Part shown: in pieces, positions 36,470-45,392 of the stretch
Numbering within the stretch: position 1 is the stretch's first letter
Layout of the letters: the number at the start of each line of letters is the position of its first letter
Source: Rodentibacter haemolyticus
GTDB taxonomy: Bacteria > Pseudomonadota > Gammaproteobacteria > Enterobacterales > Pasteurellaceae
Length of the DNA: 64,000 bases
NCBI RefSeq assembly: GCF_015356115.1
Contig: NZ_CP063056.1
Location: 2,108,001 to 2,172,000, forward strand
Direction of reading: 5' to 3'
Position numbers and translations under genes: made by a program
Notes under the pieces: generated by a model
What the model saw: the letters and a program-made list of their open reading frames with translations, nothing else
Database searches by the model: none
What the model was told of the DNA's origin: nothing

Positions 36470-37624
36470 ATGTCGAGTTATTTATTTACTTCAGAATCCG
36501 TGTCAGAAGGACATCCGGATAAAATTGCCGATCAAATTTCTGATGCGGTACTTGATGAAATTCTAAAACAAGATCCTAAAGCCCGTGTTGCCTGTGAAAC
36601 TTATGTGAAAACCGGTATGGCTTTGGTGGGCGGTGAAATTACCACATCGGCTTGGGTGGATATTGAAAATTTAACCCGTAAAGTGATTTGCGATATTGGT
36701 TATGAACATTCCGATATGGGCTTTGACGGACATTCTTGTGCAGTGTTAAATGCTATCGGTAAACAGTCTGCGGACATTAATCAAGGTGTGGATCGTGAAA
36801 ATCCGCTCGATCAAGGTGCGGGCGACCAAGGTATTATGTTTGGTTATGCAACCAATGAAACCGATGTATTAATGCCGGCTGCCATCACCTATGCGCATCG
36901 TTTAATGCAAAAACAAGCGGAAGTGCGTAAAAGCGGTAAATTGGCATGGCTGCGTCCTGATGCGAAAAGTCAGGTAACATTAAAATATGAAGACAATAAA
37001 ATTGTCGGTGTGGATGCTGTGGTGCTTTCAACTCAACATTCGGAAGAGATTAATCAAAAAGAGCTTCACGAAGGCGTGATGGAAGAAATCATTAAACCTA
37101 TATTGCCAAGTGAATGGCTTTCAAAAGAAACGAAATATTTTATTAATCCGACCGGTCGTTTCGTGATTGGTGGGCCAATGGGGGATTGCGGTTTAACCGG
37201 ACGTAAAATTATCGTTGATACCTACGGTGGTGCGGCCCGTCACGGTGGTGGTGCGTTTTCAGGTAAAGATCCATCAAAAGTTGACCGTTCGGCAGCTTAT
37301 GCCGCTCGTTATGTGGCGAAAAATATTGTAGCGGCAGGTTTGGCAGATCGTTGTGAAATCCAACTTTCTTATGCAATCGGCGTGGCGGAACCTACTTCCA
37401 TTATGGTGGAAACTTTCGGTACGGGCAAAGTAACAAACGAATTGCTAGTGGCTTTAGTTCGTGAATTCTTCGATTTACGTCCTTACGGCCTAATCAAAAT
37501 GCTGAATTTAATTCAACCGATTTATCGTGAAACGGCGGCTTACGGGCATTTCGGACGTGAACAGTTCCCATGGGAAAACGTGGATCGTGCAGAAGAATTA
37601 CGTGCTGCGGCAGGTTTGAAATAA
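36470..37624 (+). CDS. metK: S-adenosylmethionine synthetase
   Basis: Forms SAM from methionine and ATP. The 384-residue cytosolic enzyme has SEGHPDKIADQISDA near residue 10, GAGDQGIMFGYA near 117 and the glycine-rich GGGAFSGKDPSKVDRSAAY loop near 258, all diagnostic. It is monocistronic. Control by MetJ is indicated by the three boxes at 36427. A MITE copy separates the gene from its terminator. Confidence 0.98.
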   Translation: MSSYLFTSESVSEGHPDKIADQISDAVLDEILKQDPKARVACETYVKTGMALVGGEITTSAWVDIENLTRKVICDIGYEHSDMGFDGHSCAVLNAIGKQSADINQGVDRENPLDQGAGDQGIMFGYATNETDVLMPAAITYAHRLMQKQAEVRKSGKLAWLRPDAKSQVTLKYEDNKIVGVDAVVLSTQHSEEINQKELHEGVMEEIIKPILPSEWLSKETKYFINPTGRFVIGGPMGDCGLTGRKIIVDTYGGAARHGGGAFSGKDPSKVDRSAAYAARYVAKNIVAAGLADRCEIQLSYAIGVAEPTSIMVETFGTGKVTNELLVALVREFFDLRPYGLIKMLNLIQPIYRETAAYGHFGREQFPWENVDRAEELRAAAGLK

Positions 37625-37633
37625 TTATTTTCT

Positions 37634-37725
37634 TATAGTGAATTAAATTTAAAAATGTTTATTGCATTGTTGCGTTTCGCCAGTTTGTCCCCTCTTCGGC
37701 TTGCAGTTTAATTTAATTCACTATA
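37634..37725. repeat. MITE-like repeat copy 2 (TAGTGAATTAAA termini)
   Basis: 92 bp with the same inverted ends as copy 1, beginning 10 bp after the metK stop. Its right end (CTATA) directly precedes the AAAACCGCT stem of the terminator, so the element has come to lie between the gene and its hairpin. Confidence 0.85.
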
Positions 37726-37756
37726 AAAACCGCTATTTTAGCGGTTTTTGTTTTTT
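37725..37756 (+). terminator. metK terminator
   Basis: aaaaaccgct/agcggttttt stem (10 bp) with a 5-base loop, followed by TTGTTTTTT. It lies 100 bp after metK because of the intervening MITE, and 9 bp before the sprT start. Confidence 0.85.
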
Positions 37757-37764
37757 AGGAATTT

Positions 37765-38274
37765 ATGCTTTCATCACAAACACAGTTTCGACATTTAAAA
37801 ATGCAAGTTCAGCGTAAACTTGTGGAATCGTTGCGCCTTGCGGAAGAATATTTTAGCCGCAAATTCCCGATGCCTGTGGTGAGTTATGATTTACGCGGTG
37901 TGAAAGCGGGTGTTGCCTATCTACAAAAAAATGAAGTTAAATTTAACCGCACTTTATTGTTAGAAAATTCGGATGAATTTATTCGGCAGGTTGTACCGCA
38001 CGAACTCGCACATTTGATTGTGTATCAGATGTTCGGACGGGTGAAACCGCACGGGGCAGAGTGGAAAGCGCTAATGAATCAGGTGTTCCATTTACCGGCG
38101 GATATTTGCCATCAATTTGATGTGCAAAATGTGCAAGGAAAAACCTTTGAATATCGTTGTCTTTGCCAAACCCATTTGTTGACTACTCGCCGTCATCATC
38201 GCATTTTAAAGGAAAAAGCCGAATATTTATGCCGAAAATGTAAAGGAAAACTGAGGTTTGTGGAGGATACTTAA
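37765..38274 (+). CDS. sprT: SprT-family zinc metalloprotein
   Basis: A 169-residue SprT-like protein with the zincin motif HELAH at residues 79-83. A C-terminal zinc ribbon has CLC near residue 140 and CRKC near the end. The fold is related to eukaryotic SPRTN, which digests DNA-protein crosslinks, but bacterial SprT has no settled role. It starts within a few bases of the metK terminator and has its own terminator. Confidence 0.92.
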   Translation: MLSSQTQFRHLKMQVQRKLVESLRLAEEYFSRKFPMPVVSYDLRGVKAGVAYLQKNEVKFNRTLLLENSDEFIRQVVPHELAHLIVYQMFGRVKPHGAEWKALMNQVFHLPADICHQFDVQNVQGKTFEYRCLCQTHLLTTRRHHRILKEKAEYLCRKCKGKLRFVEDT

Positions 38275-38287
38275 CCATCTTCTCACT

Positions 38288-38328
38288 CCAACCGTATTTT
38301 AGTGATTAAAAATACGGTTGGCTTTTTT
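38288..38328 (+). terminator. sprT terminator
   Basis: A perfect 13-bp stem (ccaaccgtatttt with its complement at 38309-38321) and a T-run. MITE copy 3 begins in the last bases of that T-run. Confidence 0.88.
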
Positions 38329-38435
38329 ATAGTGAATTAAATTTAAAAATGTCTACGGTATTACTACACCTCGCCGTGCTATTTGAACTGTCTTCGGCTT
38401 GCAGCTTTGTATCCATTTTTATTTAATTCACTATA
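38328..38435. repeat. MITE-like repeat copy 3 (TAGTGAATTAAA termini)
   Basis: 108 bp with the same ends as copies 1 and 2 and an interior that includes TTTGAACTGTCTTCGGCTTG. It lies between convergent sprT and lyxK, and its right end reads CTATATAG, allowing a TA duplication. Confidence 0.85.
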
Positions 38436-38450
38436 TAGTTAAGATCAGGA

Positions 38451-39911
38451 TTAAATCAATGCTTTGAGAGCCTGAACAAATTTTAAATAGTGTTGATATT
38501 TCTCTTGGTAAGCATTGAAGTGGTTTTGATTAGGAATAATGCTGCGCATACCTGAATTTAAAATCGTATTTTTATCTACGCTTTTTTCTATTGCTCCCAT
38601 TGCAACTAATGCTGCGCCTAGACACCCTGTTTCTTCTACCGATGGAATTTCCAATTTCATACCGGTTAAATCCGCCAACATTTGCATCCATACGTTAGAT
38701 TTGGTCGGGCCACCGGTAACCCTAAGTATGTTTGCGTTGGGGAAACGATGTTTCATTTTTTCTAAATGGTACATAAGGCTGAAGAGTACACCCTCATAAA
38801 CCGCCTGCAATAGATGGATTTCCGTATGATAAGATTGCAACCCGTAAAAGCCCGCTTGCATACCCAATCCGGCATTAGAACCATAAAGAAAAGGAACAAA
38901 CAAGACAGTGCTTTTTGCTGGTTCTAAAGCCTCAATACCCTGATTAATCGTCTCGTAATCCAAATGTTTAAAACGATTTAAAAACCATTCTAAATTGCCT
39001 GATGAAGTAGGGCTGGCTTCGTGGATAATAAATTTGTTTTTTTCTGCATAACGACCATAAACAAAAGGGATTGATTGGCTTGAATCAACGCAATCGGTAA
39101 TGCCGCTTACTACAGACCAAGTTCCAAGTACGATATTCAATTTTTTTTCATCATCCAAATCGGCACAAAGTGCGGTCGAAACGACATCAAATAAGCCGCC
39201 GACAACGGCAGTTCCTTCGGTTAATCCTGTCATTTCCGCCGCTTGTTTAGTGATATAACCGGCAATCTCTCCGGATTTTATAATTGGTGGAAATTTATCG
39301 AAAATCTCCTCAATACCAAGTAATTTTGCAAGATGAATATCATATTGCTCGGTTTCAATATTATAGATATTGGATTCAGAAATATTGGTTTCTTCGCAAA
39401 ATAACTGTCCGGTTAAGCAAAATCGTAAGTAGTCGTGAGACATTAAAACCGAACCGATGCTCGCATAGCGTTGAGGATCATTTTCTTTCAGCCAACGAAG
39501 AATTGAAACGGGATGGCCTGTCCATAATGTTTGTCGGGTAATCGGATAAAGTTGTTCCGGAACACCCTCTACTTGCCATTTTTTGACGATTTCAAGCGCG
39601 CGTTGATCAGAAGATAAAATAGCCCGTCCCAGAGGACGATTTTGTTTATCTAATAAAAACGCACCTTTTCCTTGGGCGGAGATGCCAACCGCTTTGATGT
39701 GTTTTGACGTGATATTACTTTTCGCAATAGCTTCTCGGACAACTTTTGCGGTCGTTTGCCATAACATTTCCGGATCCCGTTCAGCATAGCCGGATTGCTC
39801 ACTAATAACGGGAATATTTTGGCGGGCTATGCCATACAATTTTCCGCTATTATCAAATAATGCGGCTTTGATAAATGTTCCGCCGCAATCAATGCCTAAG
39901 TAATAATTCAT
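38451..39911 (-). CDS. lyxK: L-xylulose kinase (FGGY family)
   Basis: Phosphorylates L-xylulose (and probably 3-keto-L-gulonate-derived sugars) with ATP. The 486-residue protein starts at ATG 39911 (MNYYLGIDCGGTFIKAALFD); the longer frame has no conserved lead. FGGY features are the phosphate loop at the N-terminus, VVGGLFDVVSTAL in the middle and RVTGGPTKSNVWMQMLADL near the end. It ends the yiaKLMNO-lyxK run. The sgbH, sgbU and sgbE genes that follow lyxK in H. influenzae and E. coli are not here; sprT is next instead. Confidence 0.92.
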   Translation of the reverse strand: MNYYLGIDCGGTFIKAALFDNSGKLYGIARQNIPVISEQSGYAERDPEMLWQTTAKVVREAIAKSNITSKHIKAVGISAQGKGAFLLDKQNRPLGRAILSSDQRALEIVKKWQVEGVPEQLYPITRQTLWTGHPVSILRWLKENDPQRYASIGSVLMSHDYLRFCLTGQLFCEETNISESNIYNIETEQYDIHLAKLLGIEEIFDKFPPIIKSGEIAGYITKQAAEMTGLTEGTAVVGGLFDVVSTALCADLDDEKKLNIVLGTWSVVSGITDCVDSSQSIPFVYGRYAEKNKFIIHEASPTSSGNLEWFLNRFKHLDYETINQGIEALEPAKSTVLFVPFLYGSNAGLGMQAGFYGLQSYHTEIHLLQAVYEGVLFSLMYHLEKMKHRFPNANILRVTGGPTKSNVWMQMLADLTGMKLEIPSVEETGCLGAALVAMGAIEKSVDKNTILNSGMRSIIPNQNHFNAYQEKYQHYLKFVQALKALI

Positions 39912-39972
39912 AAAACCTCGAATAAAATGAAAGCAGTCAACCAAACCATCACTGTTGACTGCTACGATAGGA

Positions 39973-40962
39973 TTATTTGGCTAATTCATCAATTTTATGG
40001 ACTAATGTATCGCCATGTTTTTCGATATAAGACTTACGTACTTTTTCTTCAATGAGTGCCTTAAATGGAGCAGGATCAATGGTTTCCGTTACTTCAACGC
40101 CTTCTTTACGTAACTTGGCAATAATTTCTTGCTCGTTTTTTACGTTGAGATCCCGTTGAAATTTCCCGGCTTCTTTGGCGGCATCTAAAATAGCTTGCTG
40201 AAGCGTAGGGGAAAGCGAATCAAATTTTGCTTTATTCATCACAACAATTAACGGGGTATAACCGTGATTACTTAGCGTTAGATATTTTTGCACCTCATAT
40301 AATTTTGAAGACCAAAAAATACCGATCGGATGTTCTTGTGCATCAACTGCTCGTGTTTCTAATGCGGTGTAAAGTTCTGCCAATGGCATTGGCACAGGGT
40401 TCGCACCTAAAAGAGAGAAAGCCTCGATATACATTGGATTTTGGTTGGTTCGGACTTTTAGTCCTTTCACATCTTCCGGTTTTGTCATCGTATGTTTAGA
40501 GTTAGAGAAGGCTCGGAATCCGACATCCCAAAAGGCTAATCCTTTAAGCCCTTTCTCTTCTAGAGATTTTAGTAAGCCTTGTCCGATTTCGCCGTCTAAT
40601 ACTTTATAAACGTGTTCGCGATCTTTAAAGATAAAAGGAATGTCAATCACGTTAAGCGATTGCACCAATCCGGTGAAATTAGGCGAACCCGACATTTCAA
40701 GATCAATCGTACCACCGCGAACGCCGGCAATCATTGTTTGTGCGTTGCCCAGAGTGCTATCCGGAAAGAGTTTGAGTTTTACTTCAGATTTTGTTTTCTC
40801 CGCTAACAATTCATTAAATTTTTTGGCGGCGATATGTTGAGTATCACTGCGAGGTGCTTCATAACCAAATCGTAAACTGATTTCTGCAGAAGCGGCTGAT
40901 GCGTTAAATATCGCCATACCGGCAATTAAAGCGGTTAAGAATTTCATTTTAAAACGTTTCAT
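39973..40962 (-). CDS. yiaO: 2,3-diketo-L-gulonate TRAP binding protein
   Basis: A 329-residue DctP-type periplasmic protein capturing diketogulonate for YiaMN. A signal peptide ends near residue 26 (AASAE). The mature part begins ISLRFGYEAPRSDTQHIAAK, and the conserved GLKVRTNQNPMYIEAF contains the arginine that binds the substrate carboxylate in this class. The start ATG 40962 is backed by AGGAG six bases upstream. It is placed after yiaN, unlike most TRAP operons where the binding protein comes first. Confidence 0.93.
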   Translation of the reverse strand: MKRFKMKFLTALIAGMAIFNASAASAEISLRFGYEAPRSDTQHIAAKKFNELLAEKTKSEVKLKLFPDSTLGNAQTMIAGVRGGTIDLEMSGSPNFTGLVQSLNVIDIPFIFKDREHVYKVLDGEIGQGLLKSLEEKGLKGLAFWDVGFRAFSNSKHTMTKPEDVKGLKVRTNQNPMYIEAFSLLGANPVPMPLAELYTALETRAVDAQEHPIGIFWSSKLYEVQKYLTLSNHGYTPLIVVMNKAKFDSLSPTLQQAILDAAKEAGKFQRDLNVKNEQEIIAKLRKEGVEVTETIDPAPFKALIEEKVRKSYIEKHGDTLVHKIDELAK

Positions 40963-41003
40963 AATGTGCTCCTGAATTAAGCGTTATTAAAAATAAGTGA
41001 TTT

Positions 41004-42281
41004 TTACAACATCCATTTAAGTGGAACCAAAATTAGTGATGGAAAGAGAATGAACAAACCAAGCAGGATAAGCATCATACCCATATAAGGAAGAATGCCT
41101 TTTGCTGCTTGATCAAAGGGGAGTTTTGAAACACCGGTAATCACATTTAATACATTCCCCACCGGCGGCGTAATTAAACCGATTGAGGTGTTTAGAATAA
41201 ATAACACGCCGAAATAAACCGGATCGATACCTGCTTCTTCAATTAACGGCATTAATACCGGAGTCAGAATTAGCACGGTTGGCGTTAAATCCATCACCAT
41301 ACCGATAATAAACACCGAAATCATAATCACCACTAACAATAAGGTTTGATTGTCAATTAACGGTTCTAAAAATTCCGTCATCATTTGCGGTAATTCCGCA
41401 ATGGTAATCAACCAACCGGTTACATTAGCCGCTGCCACTAAAAACATCACAACTGCGGTTGTTTTACCTGCGGCAAGAATCACTTTATATAGGTTTTTGA
41501 TTTTAAGTTCGCGATAAACAAACAATGAAATGATCAAGGCGTAAAATGCCGCCACGACACCGGCTTCCGTTGGCGTGAATATGCCGGAACGGAATCCGCC
41601 GATGATAATCACCGGCAACAGTAATGCCCAAATACTGCTTTTAAAAGAAGCACATAGCTCTTCTTTGGTTGCTTTTGAGAATGTCATTAAATTTAAGCGT
41701 TTCGCTTGCCACCACCAAAGTGAAGCTAATGCGATCCCCATCATCAAACCGGGAAAAATACCGGCTAAGAAAAGTTTTGTAATAGATACGCCACTTGCTA
41801 CGCCAAATACGATAAAGGGAATAGAGGGAGGAATAATCGGGGCGATAATGCCCGCCGTTCCAATTAAACCGGCGGATTTATCAACGGGATAACCGGTGGT
41901 TTTCATCATCGGTAATAACATTGCCGCAACCGCAGCCGTGTCTGCGACAGCCGAGCCGGAAAGGCTTGCCATAATCATTGCTGCGATAATCGCAACAAAG
42001 CCTAAACCGCCACGTTTATGACCTACCAGTTTCATCGGTAAGTCGATAATACGTTTCGACAATCCGCCTTCATTCATAATTTCGCCGGCAAGAATAAAGA
42101 AAGGGATCGCCATCAGTGAAAAGCTATCGGCACCACTAATTAAATGTTGCGCTAAAATCTGAGAGTCAAATAAATCAAGTTGCAGCATTAACGCAATACC
42201 GCAAATTAACAGTGAAAATGCCACCGGAATACCTAAGATGATGGCACCAAGCAAGACAGAGAGGAAAATAACAACGATCAT
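41004..42281 (-). CDS. yiaN: TRAP transporter large permease
   Basis: A 425-residue DctM-type protein of about twelve helices, carrying out sodium-driven uptake together with YiaM. LSGSAVADTAAVAAMLLPMM near residue 108 and ITPPVGNVLNVITGVSKLPF near 370 are family signatures. Its ATG overlaps the yiaM stop (ATGA). Confidence 0.94.
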   Translation of the reverse strand: MIVVIFLSVLLGAIILGIPVAFSLLICGIALMLQLDLFDSQILAQHLISGADSFSLMAIPFFILAGEIMNEGGLSKRIIDLPMKLVGHKRGGLGFVAIIAAMIMASLSGSAVADTAAVAAMLLPMMKTTGYPVDKSAGLIGTAGIIAPIIPPSIPFIVFGVASGVSITKLFLAGIFPGLMMGIALASLWWWQAKRLNLMTFSKATKEELCASFKSSIWALLLPVIIIGGFRSGIFTPTEAGVVAAFYALIISLFVYRELKIKNLYKVILAAGKTTAVVMFLVAAANVTGWLITIAELPQMMTEFLEPLIDNQTLLLVVIMISVFIIGMVMDLTPTVLILTPVLMPLIEEAGIDPVYFGVLFILNTSIGLITPPVGNVLNVITGVSKLPFDQAAKGILPYMGMMLILLGLFILFPSLILVPLKWML

Positions 42282-42763
42282 GCTTTCTCTCCCTTTGTTA
42301 AAAAGGTGATTCTTGATACAACACGGGCAATTAACAATATGCCGATTAAACCGCCTGCAGTAACCCCGGCGAAGTAGGTAATGCCCTGTGGTAAACCTGA
42401 GATCGGTGCCAAATTGGTGAGGTTTAATTGGAACAGAATCCAGCTTCCGTCAATGATTAAATAGCAGCAATAGAGCATTAGGCTATCGGTAAAGATACCT
42501 AATAGATTACGCCCGTTTTGAGATAGCTTATCCGTTAAAATGGTAACGTTGACGTGCTGATTATCGCCGAATGCCAATACCGCCGCTAAGAAAGTAAGCC
42601 ATACGAACATATAACGGGAAACTTCTTCCGTCATATTAATGCTACTGTTAAAACCATATCGCAATACAACATTCAGAAAAACTAAAATTGCCATCACGGA
42701 TAAAATGAAAACGACGAACATCTCCAGTATTTTTCCAACAAATTGCGCAAAACGTTTCATCAT
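42278..42763 (-). CDS. yiaM: TRAP transporter small permease
   Basis: A 161-residue DctQ-type protein with four helices and the typical VVLRYGFNSSINMTEEVSRY segment between helices 1 and 2. It overlaps yiaL upstream and yiaN downstream by ATGA junctions, so the three are translated as a coupled set. Confidence 0.93.
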   Translation of the reverse strand: MMKRFAQFVGKILEMFVVFILSVMAILVFLNVVLRYGFNSSINMTEEVSRYMFVWLTFLAAVLAFGDNQHVNVTILTDKLSQNGRNLLGIFTDSLMLYCCYLIIDGSWILFQLNLTNLAPISGLPQGITYFAGVTAGGLIGILLIARVVSRITFLTKGEKA

Positions 42764-43230
42764 TCTTCCTCCAAGTCATCAAGCGCCACTTTGATAACCA
42801 CTTTACGAATCGTAGAAATTTCATTTTGCTTACAGGCACTACGATGTACATCTTCCGGGAAAAATACGGCAAAATTGCCTGTACTGCATATCAGTTCCTG
42901 CTCATTTTTGACAGCCTTATAAAATAGAATATCGCGCGTTGCGTCGTAAGGCTCGGCAATTTGATGATGACCTAAATCCGTTGCAACAGCCATTCTTTCT
43001 GTCCCTGAATGCCAGTATTGCACATCGATATATTGACGATGTACTTCAGGGAGCGATACCTCTTCGGGAAGCGTTTTTAGATCAAGAATCTGAACATAGG
43101 ATTTACCTTTGAACGGGTAGCGACCGGCTTCCATTCGGTTAAAATCCGTCCGCTTCAGATAATCTAAAGCGGCGAAAATTGTTTTTGGGTAGCGATTGGC
43201 GATGATATGAGAAATATGACCGAAAATCAT
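42760..43230 (-). CDS. yiaL: YhcH/YjgK/YiaL-family cupin protein
   Basis: A 156-residue cytosolic beta-barrel protein. VHRQYIDVQYWHSGTERM and FFPEDVHRSAC hold the conserved histidines and glutamates of a metal site. The enzymatic role is uncertain; relatives are proposed sugar or sugar-acid isomerases or lactonases. The start is ATG 43230 behind AGGAGG; the longer frame reaches back into the yiaK-yiaL gap. Confidence 0.87.
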   Translation of the reverse strand: MIFGHISHIIANRYPKTIFAALDYLKRTDFNRMEAGRYPFKGKSYVQILDLKTLPEEVSLPEVHRQYIDVQYWHSGTERMAVATDLGHHQIAEPYDATRDILFYKAVKNEQELICSTGNFAVFFPEDVHRSACKQNEISTIRKVVIKVALDDLEEE

Positions 43231-43268
43231 AAGCCCTCCTAAAAAACTTTTAGAAAAAAGACCGCACT

Positions 43269-44267
43269 TTAAAGTGATTTGAGTTTTGCCCAAACGGTAT
43301 CATCCACCGGAATGCCATTGGCTTTGTTATCGGCAAGAATTTGAGTAAATTCGTGACCCGGTAAACGCACTTCTACGTTCGGATCCGCTCGTTCAGCCGT
43401 TTTCACATATTCCATAATGCGATTGAGTTTTTCATCTTTGGTTTTACCGTCAATTAAACGATCAACTTCAATGGCAATGAAGACTTGAGAAACGCAGTAT
43501 TCGTCATCTTTGTCTTCCGTAACGGCAACGGTAGATTCGCCGTTAGAAAGGAGGGTGGCGATCATATCCAATACAATGGATAAACCTGATCCTTTCCAAA
43601 AACCCATTGGCATTAAACGGCGGTTTTTTTCTACGGTTGCCGGATCACGGGTTGGCTTTCCTTCGTCATCAAAGCCGGCATCGACAAAAGTTTGGCGACC
43701 TTGCAGACGATGTACTTCCAACATTCCATAGGAATACATTGAACAGGACATATCCACCATAGTAATTGGGGTGGTTGGTACGGCAATAATTAACGGGTTG
43801 GTTCCGATACGGCATTCTTTCGCCCCCCAAGGCGGCATGACTGCAAGGGCATTTGTCCAACAAATACCGATATAACCTTTTTCCGCCGCTTGCCAACCGT
43901 AAGATCCACCACGCATCCAATGGTTGGCATTGCGTAATGCCACAACACCGATTCCATTTTGAGAGGCGAGTTCAATCGCCCGATCCATCATTTTCTTCGC
44001 GGTTAAATTTCCTATGGCTTGGTGTGCGTCCCATTGTTCGATTGCGCCTAATGAAAGGACCTTAGTCGGTTGTGCTTCAGGCACAATATCGCCGTTTTCC
44101 AGTTGCTGAATAAAGCGCGGAAAGCGGTTTACGCCGTGAGAATAGGCACCTGCCTGTGTGGTATCGGCAAATACGGTGGCGCATTCTTCGGCAATATCTT
44201 CACGTACGTTACGAGCAAGTAAAACCCGTTTGAACTCAGCTTTTAAATCGTTATAAGACACTTTCAT
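43269..44267 (-). CDS. yiaK: 2,3-diketo-L-gulonate reductase
   Basis: NADH-dependent reduction of 2,3-diketo-L-gulonate to 3-keto-L-gulonate in the cytosol. The 332-residue protein belongs to the malate/L-lactate dehydrogenase-like group, with catalytic His44 in YSHGVNRFPRF and MPPWGAKECRIGTNPL as well as PMGFWKGSGLSIVLDMIATL strongly conserved. It heads the yiaKLMNO-lyxK unit, divergent from yiaJ. Its stop codon overlaps an uptake signal (43261-43269). Confidence 0.95.
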   Translation of the reverse strand: MKVSYNDLKAEFKRVLLARNVREDIAEECATVFADTTQAGAYSHGVNRFPRFIQQLENGDIVPEAQPTKVLSLGAIEQWDAHQAIGNLTAKKMMDRAIELASQNGIGVVALRNANHWMRGGSYGWQAAEKGYIGICWTNALAVMPPWGAKECRIGTNPLIIAVPTTPITMVDMSCSMYSYGMLEVHRLQGRQTFVDAGFDDEGKPTRDPATVEKNRRLMPMGFWKGSGLSIVLDMIATLLSNGESTVAVTEDKDDEYCVSQVFIAIEVDRLIDGKTKDEKLNRIMEYVKTAERADPNVEVRLPGHEFTQILADNKANGIPVDDTVWAKLKSL

Positions 44268-44394
44268 TTAACATCTTCCATTTCATATTGTAAAATCATA
44301 TTTCAAAATATACGATTATTTCGTTGCTAAGTCAATTTGAGAGAAAAGATAAATTTCTTTTAAAATCAATTGGATATAAATTTGTTTTCATTTT

Positions 44395-44410
44395 TGTGAC
44401 TAATGTCTCA
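44395..44410. promoter_or_regulatory. CRP-like site between yiaK and yiaJ
   Basis: TGTGACTAATGTCTCA matches TGTGA-N6-TCACA at 9 of 10 positions. CRP control of yiaKLMNO has been described in E. coli, so the position is as expected. Confidence 0.7.
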
Positions 44411-44443
44411 TTTTTATGAGAAAATATTTCATATTATGAAATA
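44406..44443. promoter_or_regulatory. Two palindromes, candidate YiaJ operators
   Basis: TCTCATTTTTATGAGA (44406-44421) and TATTTCATATTATGAAATA (44425-44443) are both perfect dyads, adjoining each other just upstream of yiaJ. IclR-type regulators bind such dyads near divergent promoters. The first overlaps the CRP-like site. Confidence 0.6.
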
Positions 44444-44469
44444 GGATGATTTATAAAGAAGGAAAAACT

Positions 44470-45261
44470 ATGGCGGAAGAAAAATCAACCGGTAATCAAA
44501 GCCTTATCAGAGGACTTCGGTTGTTAGATATGTTAAGTGATTTTCCTAATGGTTGCCCATTAGCGAAATTAGCGGAGATTTCAGGATTGAACAAAAGCAC
44601 GGTTCATCGTCTTTTACAGGGGCTGCAAAGAGAAGGCTATGTAAAACCTGCTTCCACGGCGGGGAGCTACCGGTTGAGTATAAAATGCCTCAGTATCGGA
44701 CAAAAAATATTGACTTCAATGAATATTATTAATGTGGTATCCCCTTATTTAGAGCAGCTTAATCTAACTTTAGGCGAAACCATTAATTTTTCTCAAAGAG
44801 AAGATGATAAAGCCATTATGATTTATAAGTTAGAGCCTACTCACGGAATGTTTAAAACACGGGCTTACATTGGTCAGCACATATCGCTTTATTGTTCGGC
44901 AATGGGAAAACTTTATTTGGCTTATCCTAAAAAAGAAGGCTATCTATCGTACTATTGGCAAACCCACCAAAATGTGATTCAACAACTGACGAAAAATACC
45001 ATCACCCAATTAGATGAAATGGAAGTAGAACTAGAAAATATTCGGCAAAATAAATTCGCAATGGACAAAGAGGAAAACGAAATGGGCGTAGTCTGTATCG
45101 CTTGCCCGATATTTGATTCTTTTCATCAAGTGGAATATGCCGTTTCGGTTTCTATGTCGATTTATAAACTGAAAAAAATCGGTATTGATTTTTTCCTCAA
45201 TGAAATCAAAAAAACAGCGTTGGAGATACCAAAAGAGTTGGGCTATACGGGTGAGATATAA
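44470..45261 (+). CDS. yiaJ: IclR-family regulator YiaJ
   Basis: A 263-residue repressor of the divergent yia operon. The N-terminal winged helix is IRGLRLLDMLSDFPNGCPLA and then SGLNKSTVHRLLQGLQREGY. The C-terminal effector domain includes AYIGQHISLYCSAMGKLYLA and NEMGVVCIACPIFD. I chose ATG 44470 after GAAGG; a start at 44446 adds eight residues without homology support. Confidence 0.9.
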   Translation: MAEEKSTGNQSLIRGLRLLDMLSDFPNGCPLAKLAEISGLNKSTVHRLLQGLQREGYVKPASTAGSYRLSIKCLSIGQKILTSMNIINVVSPYLEQLNLTLGETINFSQREDDKAIMIYKLEPTHGMFKTRAYIGQHISLYCSAMGKLYLAYPKKEGYLSYYWQTHQNVIQQLTKNTITQLDEMEVELENIRQNKFAMDKEENEMGVVCIACPIFDSFHQVEYAVSVSMSIYKLKKIGIDFFLNEIKKTALEIPKELGYTGEI

Positions 45262-45318
45262 ACTATACCTAAAAGTGCGGTCAAATATTCAATTTATTTG
45301 AATATTGAGAACATGTCC

Positions 45319-45346
45319 CTTGAAAACACCGTTTTCATTCTTATAT
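45319..45346 (+). promoter_or_regulatory. Possible heat-shock (sigma-32) promoter of htpG
   Basis: CTTGAAA at 45319-45325 is a consensus sigma-32 -35 element. The -10 about 13 bases on (TCTTATAT) matches CCCCATNT only partly. Confidence 0.45.
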
Positions 45347-45392
45347 TTGTGGCGTTCAACTTTAACTTATTTCATTTTATAAAGGAAAAACT

